Source: Plicaturopsis crispa FD-325 SS-3 (Eukaryota; Basidiomycota; Agaricomycetes; Amylocorticiales; Amylocorticiaceae). From it: a stretch of 64,000 bases of DNA. Location of the stretch: contig KN832561.1 in the NCBI GenBank assembly GCA_000827205.1, positions 538,153 to 602,152 on the forward strand, written 5' to 3'. A program made the position numbers and the translations under genes. This document shows positions 58,687 through 64,000 of the stretch, in pieces; within the stretch, counting starts at the first letter, position 1, and each line of letters begins with the position of its first letter. Under the pieces are notes generated by a model. It was not told the DNA's origin and made no database searches. It was given only the letters and a program-made list of their open reading frames with translations.

Positions 58687-61600
58687 TTATATACTTGTCG
58701 GGTCTTCCAACCTCCCCACATTCAAAACGCCGCGGCTGAAGCCTGCCGCAACAGCGCTGAACCCATTGTCCTGGACTTCGGACAAGAAGACATCATGCTG
58801 GTCCGCAAGTCTCTCGTTGTTTCGCCGGATCTCGCGTATGACCCCGTGCTGCCTGACACAGTTAGGACATTCTGTTTCGTGCTCTCCGAGACATCTAAGG
58901 CAGCAAATATGAGATGAGCATGAACATACTAGAGGAGAAAGCAGCGACTCGCACCGTTGGTGATAACTGTGGTTGCACATGAAGTGGATACTTGGGAGAT
59001 CGAGTTGTCCGCTACAGGCCGAACATCTGGTAACATGGAAAACGCGCGGTTGCTCTGGGTCAGACAAGTCCTCAACTTGTTTGAGCTTCGTCTTCGTTTC
59101 CAACCGATACGAGTTGGTCAATTGTTGGTCCTGCGAGCAACACGTCAATAAAGGGTACGTCGCTATCAGAGGTTCGCTTACGGTCTCAATTTCTTCCCTC
59201 GACTCTTTGATGCGCCCCATTAACCATTCCTTCACGAGACCGATGCTGGCGACGCCATTTCTGCTCAGCACCTGGATGACACCAAGCGGCGGCAATATTC
59301 CTTCGCGGTCAATCACGCCCAATATATCCGCGACATCCGCGGTGTGCCGTGTCAAAAGCTCGGGGCTGGAGGTCAGAAAGCGCAACACGAGGGGATAGAG
59401 GTGCGGATGGTCGGGACCGTAGAGCTTCAGGTGGTGTATCACCTTCGCGGACGCATCTGCCGGTGCTTCGGTGGCGGGGTCTTTGGCGCGGTCCATCCAG
59501 AAGCGCAGGACGTCTTCATACATGCCCATCTTCTCCCACAAGAGGACAAGCCCAGATGTGTACCCGCGAGTGGAGCATAGAATGAGTGCGTGTGTGGGGT
59601 CGTAGGGAATTGTGTCACTCTGTAGGACTCGGAGAGCCTTGGCACGCAATGTACCCTCATCCTGGATTGACGCCTTCTCGGAGTACCCATTCTGGGTCGG
59701 CGAGCTGAGGGGCAGAGTGAGGTACAGCTCAAGCAGCGTATTCCACACGGCTATCTGGTCCTGCTTGTCCGCAACGTCGTCGACAGGTGGCTCAAGAGTG
59801 GGGGGCGGCAGCGAAGCAGCCTGGTCGTCAACACTCTGGCCCCAGCGACGGAAGGCGACAGTCTCTAGGAAGACTACGAAATGGTCCATGTGATCGACGA
59901 AATGCGGGAAATAGATACGCGGAGAAGGCCGCTTGACTGGCGGCGGGAGCCGCGGCTTCGTAGTGAGCGTCGATGCAGAGGGTGGTGGCGGAGGCGTGGA
60001 CGACCGCGAAACATCTGCAGAGTCATGGCGAGACACCGAATCCGCCCTCCTGGCGGTTCTCACTGACGGCGTGGGAGGGACTGTCTCTGTAGAGACGACG
60101 GGTGGGGCAGTGGTACCCAGGTTGAGCGCGAGGTATGAGAGATACGAGCCGGTGTTTTGCTTTGACGGCGATGCCACGAGGATATCTTCGGGCTCAGACG
60201 AAAGAGGGCCGGAAGATGTGCAGAGGTCAACGAGGAGCTGGGTCGTCTCATCAGGAAGGCTCTCCAGCATCGCCCGGCCATAACGCGCAAGGTTACTCTC
60301 AGCCTAAAGGACCCATCCATCAGTGGCACGCAGAGAAAGCAAGAATAGAGAACGGACCGATTCTGCGCCTAGTCTGCGAATATAAATCAAAGCCTCCTTG
60401 TAATTGGCCGCATCCTCGATTTGTATCCTCAAGTAATCCTCGTGCCGTTCATACTTCTTTGCTAGGTATCCCGCGTGATCGAAGTACCCCGCCTGCCTGC
60501 ACACCCGGATGGCGGTCTCGAGATCAAACGGCAGCTCGTCTGTTCCTTTCTCGTTGTCGTGCGCATGGTCGTGTGAAGACGGTCGCCGCGACTCGGTCTT
60601 GATGAAGCTGTCCAGACGCGCGACGTCCTTGAGCTTGGTATATGTGTTCAAGAGAAGCGTCGTGTGGTCGGAGTTCGCGAGACCGAGCGAGTGCAGCTCT
60701 TGGAGGTATGTGACGAGATTGTGGATGCGCTGTGCATCCAAGAACTACAGCCGCGTAAGTTTCTCATCGCCTAGAGCCAGTTCATTGCATGCATACCTTT
60801 CGGATTACATAGCTTGGCTGAAGATGACCGATGGTCTGCACAAATTGCTGCATTGCACCGTCATATGTGCCTTTGGCGTACAGATGGTCTCCATATTGTC
60901 GATGTATGTCCGCCACGCTGTCTTCATCCAGCTGCTGTGTCTTGGCCATATTCAGGGCCAGAGGATACAGCGAGCGTTGATAGAGCATGTCGAGCTTTGT
61001 AGACGTTGGCTTTTCCTCTAAACAGGATAACTAGAAAGGAAACATAAGCCTCAGATACACTCTTAGTGGGTGAATAAAACTAACCGTGCCGTCGTTGGAA
61101 ACAACGTATATCTGGCCCCACGCCGATATGACCTCCCGGACTCCCGCGGTGAAAGCGCCAGAGTATGCAACCAGCTTGTTCTCGGGGTCAAATACAGTGA
61201 CTTTCGTGATGTCAGCGTCGCCGGCGTTGGTCGTGCGTGCGACGAAATTGCGCACTGTTGCGGAGGCCGCCGATGCAGAGGGAACGAACGGCGGCGACAC
61301 AATGACGAGATAGTTCAGGTGGGCGTGCACGGACGACTTGTGGCCTAATATGTCCGAGAATATTCAGAGGGGGGCTACAGGACCTTCGAGCACGCGAAAT
61401 ACCTTCATACGCGTAGCAGGGACCGCGCCCGTCGATTCCACAGATGTATATCGCCTCGTCGCGGGCGACAAGCATATCCCGCGCCCGCCCGTCCATGGTC
61501 GCGCACCCGAGTCCACACCCGATCTCATCCACAGCTGTAGCACTTCCACCACTCCCCTTCCCGCTGGCCTGATATGCCAGGACCCGATTCGTCGTAGCAA

Positions 61601-62459
61601 TGAACAGATACAGGTGCGGTGCGTCGTCTGACGGCTCTTTGAAACCCAGACCTGTTATAGGCTCGGTCGGCGACTCGTGCACAGTGCGAGGTTTAGGGAG
61701 GGCGGTGAGTGATGTGGATGTGGAGAATATGGATTGATCGAGGTGGCGGTAGAGGAGAACTGTTCCGTCGCCTAGACCTATTGCAAGGTATGCTAGAGAG
61801 GCGGAAAGTGCTAGGGTGGAAACCTGGTACGAATATTAGACAATGCAGCCAAAAATCGAGGGAATTGCAATACAGGGTGGGGTCGGTTACTGGGTTGAAC
61901 TTTCGTGGAGCGTAGTAACGTCGGCGCGTCCGTCTTCTTGTCCGTCTTCTGCAAATCCCAAATTTTGAGAAGCGGTGACCTCACCGCGTCCTCCTCCTGG
62001 CTCAATAAAGTTTCAGTCGCGGTGATATTGCAGTTCTCAACAAACGTACCCCCAGGGTGATGAGTATTCCCTTCCTCTCTGCCATATGTGTGACGCGACC
62101 ACCGACATGCGCGATCCAAACTTTCACGGTCGCGAAGTCCCTGTCTAGTAGATGAACGCTGCCATGTATATCCGCTACGAGAACACCAGCCGAGGACGAT
62201 GCTACGGTGGATATTTCTGAAGCATGCTGAACCAAATACTAGTTAGACAGCATGGATGTGGGGCCGGAAGTTCGCTGCACCTTGAATATTTCAGGAGGAC
62301 TAGCGAGGTCATTCACGTCTTTGACAGGTACGACATCAAAGAAAGGGAATTGGCGTAACTACAGCATACGTCGCGTTCAGCACATTTCATTGCAATAGAT
62401 GACCTGAGACGTACCGCCGGCGCCGCACCTGCTGCAGCAGCAGCTTGGACTGAAGCCAT
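58687..62459 (-). CDS. vps11: VPS11, HOPS/CORVET tethering subunit with RING finger
   Basis: Core subunit of the HOPS and CORVET complexes that tether endosomes and vacuoles before fusion. Eleven exons (62459-62415, 62358-62281, 62226-62050, 61996-61874, 61823-61403, 61344-61085, 61030-60797, 60744-60358, 60303-59182, 59130-58955, 58894-58687) give 1076 residues. An N-terminal beta-propeller (FPFFDVVPVKD, KIWDLQKTDKK, GLGDGTVLLYRHLD) is followed by a long alpha-solenoid (YGDHLYAKGTYDGAMQQFVQTIGHLQPSYVIRK in two parts). The C-terminal RING-H2 is CSACSGQLDLPSIHFMCNHS... then RCLGEHETECPNC. A Pro/Ser-rich insert with STPPPPPSAS lies in the solenoid. Introns 9 (51 nt) and 10 (60 nt) are multiples of three without stops; removal of intron 10 restores correct RING spacing. 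Confidence 0.94.
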
Positions 62460-62933
62460 TCAACAGAACACTACGAAATTCTCGTCCTTCCAGACTGAAT
62501 ACGATGACCCTTCAAGTAGTCTGACGCCGATATACGCGTCTAGGATCTGTAACGCGGGGCAGACAGCTCTTAGTGAGACCGACGTCAAATGTCGGCGTCT
62601 CGGAGACCAATGCTCTGCGGATTTTGTAGTGTCCTAGATGGAAATTGACCTGTAGTCCAGCCTAGCTCGTGTTCTCTGTAGTCCTAGATGTAAAGCAGCC
62701 AAAGCAAGACTGCAAGCTCAGGACAAGCAATTTCTGAAATGGCGTCGCGCAGCCGCGGCCTCATTGGTGCAGTCAGTCACATGGCCTTCGCCGAAAGTCT
62801 TCAGGCGGCGCTTTCCGGAGGTTCGTCTGCAACGTCCACCACAGTTTCTCTTCAAATTCCTCGTTCTGTAAGTCGTCCTTGCGCTCATATAGCAGCTACT
62901 GGAACTGAACAAAACGACAGATATCGCCTTACA

Positions 62934-63231
62934 ATGGCTTTCCTCGGTCTCCGCAAATGGCCCACACCCGCACGTCGTTCTCGTATTCATGCACATACAC
63001 ACGTCTGACCTACAGCGCATATTAGTTCGCTAAGCCCATGTGGCCGTTTTTCGCCGCCGCAGGCATCACAACTTTCCTCGTAGCCAAGGGACAAGAATTG
63101 GGCGTCCGGTGTACGTCCTATTGCTCTGGTTTTCATTGCTCTTTTCTGACACGTTGGTCACAGCCGAAGAATTCGCCAAGGACCCGCGTAACCCATACGC
63201 GCAGCAGATCGCGAAGGAGACTCATCATTAG
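62934..63231 (+). CDS. atp18: ATP synthase subunit i/j (ATP18)
   Basis: A small single-helix subunit of the membrane part of mitochondrial F1Fo ATP synthase. Exons 62934-62969, 63035-63110 and 63164-63231 give 59 residues, the same length as yeast Atp18. It reads MAFLGLRKWPTP, then PMWPFFAAAGITTFLVAKGQ (the helix) and a polar tail EEFAKDPRNPYAQQIAKETHH. The first intron (62970-63034) must use a GC donor (GCACGT): every GT donor nearby puts the WPFF exon out of frame. Divergent from VPS11. The long leader may hold a 5'-UTR intron starting at the GTAAGTCG near 62868. Confidence 0.85.
62970..63034 (+). other. GC-AG intron in ATP18
   Basis: The donor GCACGT differs at one base from the usual GC-donor consensus GCAAGT. 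The GT dinucleotides between 62974 and 62990 all give phase 1 while the three possible acceptors before PMWPFF need phase 0 or 2, so only the GC donor joins the exons correctly. Length 65 nt, acceptor TAAG. Confidence 0.65.
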
Positions 63232-63872
63232 AAATGTCTGGAATATAGCCCACGTTCAATAAAATCGGCGATACTCGTCACTGCGTGAGGAGCCCACTTT
63301 CCTCGTGCCTCGCGGCGGCGGCGCCGTCAGTTACAACGACTTCGTCACTCAACATGTTCTTACCAAACGGTCCAATGGTCTTAGTCTCCACGAGCACAGC
63401 AAGCCCCATCGTTGTTTGGTCAACAACTATTGACATCAGCGTAAGCAGAAAACAGACCCCACATAAGGACAGCACCATATATCTTCCGTCTACCCCATGG
63501 CATACATATTAAAGCAATATGTTCTAAATGATTTACGGTGCCGCGTAGCCTGCTAAGGATCATTGAAGTTAACTATAGATTACTGTAGAACATTAAACTG
63601 CAACCAGCCTGCAACATGTATACGAAAAGGGATAGGCCAGTGCTTGCTTACTGCACTGAAAAAAGATGAGACAAGTAATGTATGCAAGATGGGAGGAAGT
63701 TCATATGTAAATTGAATGCTGAGGATGTCGCCATCTCAGTTTCTTGTAGGATAGGATAGGTGTCGCTAATATCTTGGGGAGAACAGCCAACATTAGAGAC
63801 TCGCCATCGAGCAAGCAGTCAAAGAAACGCACGAATAAACAAACAATGATAACAATTTGAGGATCCCGAGCG
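63232..63872. other. Intergenic, AT-rich
   Basis: No coding signal that I can support. It lies between the 3' end of ATP18 and the 3' end of a convergent gene. Confidence 0.5.
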
Positions 63873-63934
63873 CTAATAGTCGTCGTAGTCCTGGTACCCA
63901 TAGTACCTCTGGCCTCTTCTAGGTCCGTGATAAT
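63873..63934 (-). CDS. C-terminal tail of a gene running off the right edge
   Basis: On the minus strand a likely acceptor (GGTAG at 63939-63935) is followed by an exon reading DYHGPRRGQRYYGYQDYDDY and a stop at 63875-63873. A Tyr/Asp/Gly-rich tail like this is common in fungal membrane or secreted proteins but is not diagnostic. The rest of the gene lies beyond the window. Confidence 0.45.
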
Positions 63935-64000
63935 CTACCATGACGCACATAATCAGCAAAGGTATGGCATACATGCATGGATACCAAGACCCACAGGTGC

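Overview
The window looks like nuclear DNA of a filamentous basidiomycete, most likely an Agaricomycete. The genes I could resolve are broken by many short spliceosomal introns (mostly 50-65 nt). The protein set is a fungal housekeeping set (SKP1, SAR1, VPS11, ADE12, COX16, COA1, ATP18, a SKN7-type regulator) mixed with orphan proteins that have no family I recognise. Genus cannot be told from this sequence alone. A run of unknown bases (665-1420) interrupts the left end. All exon models were built by hand from splice signals, reading phase and protein similarity remembered from known families; no search was run.

Layout. 2.2-11.1 kb is a compact gene block: a four-helix membrane orphan, a DUF3074/START-like protein, mitochondrial ribosomal protein bL27m, SKP1 (sharing a short divergent promoter with bL27m), the mRNA capping guanylyltransferase, and a Ser/Pro-rich orphan. 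11.1-25.5 kb is gene-poor and repeat-rich. It holds the first member (A) of a four-gene membrane-protein family, two further orphan genes (22.7 and 24.4 kb), a non-autonomous hAT-type element with a clear 8-bp target duplication, and several small inverted-repeat elements. 25.6-28.6 kb carries the SKN7-like transcription factor. 28.6-42.7 kb is again accessory: family members B, C and D, a duplicated and truncated 5-phosphatase gene, and a 652-bp TA-flanked element with a long perfect palindrome. 42.7-63.2 kb is a dense housekeeping block: intact inositol-polyphosphate 5-phosphatase, a GMF/Aim7 actin regulator, an MFS transporter, SAR1, COA1, an LSM14/SCD6 protein, a glutamine-rich basic protein, ADE12, COX16, VPS11 and ATP18. 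The C-terminal tail of one more gene lies at the right edge.

The housekeeping genes serve unrelated pathways and are arranged as fungi often do, in divergent pairs with short shared promoters (bL27m/SKP1, GMF/MFS, ADE12/COX16, VPS11/ATP18) and convergent pairs (5-phosphatase/GMF, MFS/SAR1, COA1/LSM14). Mitochondrial functions recur (bL27m, COA1, COX16, ATP18), as does vesicle traffic (SAR1, VPS11).

The most interesting content is (1) an apparently undescribed family of four tetraspan proteins with identical exon layout, two members of which arose by a roughly 1.8-2 kb segmental duplication, and (2) two unusually long introns in the LSM14 gene that are copies of each other, as expected of introner-like elements.
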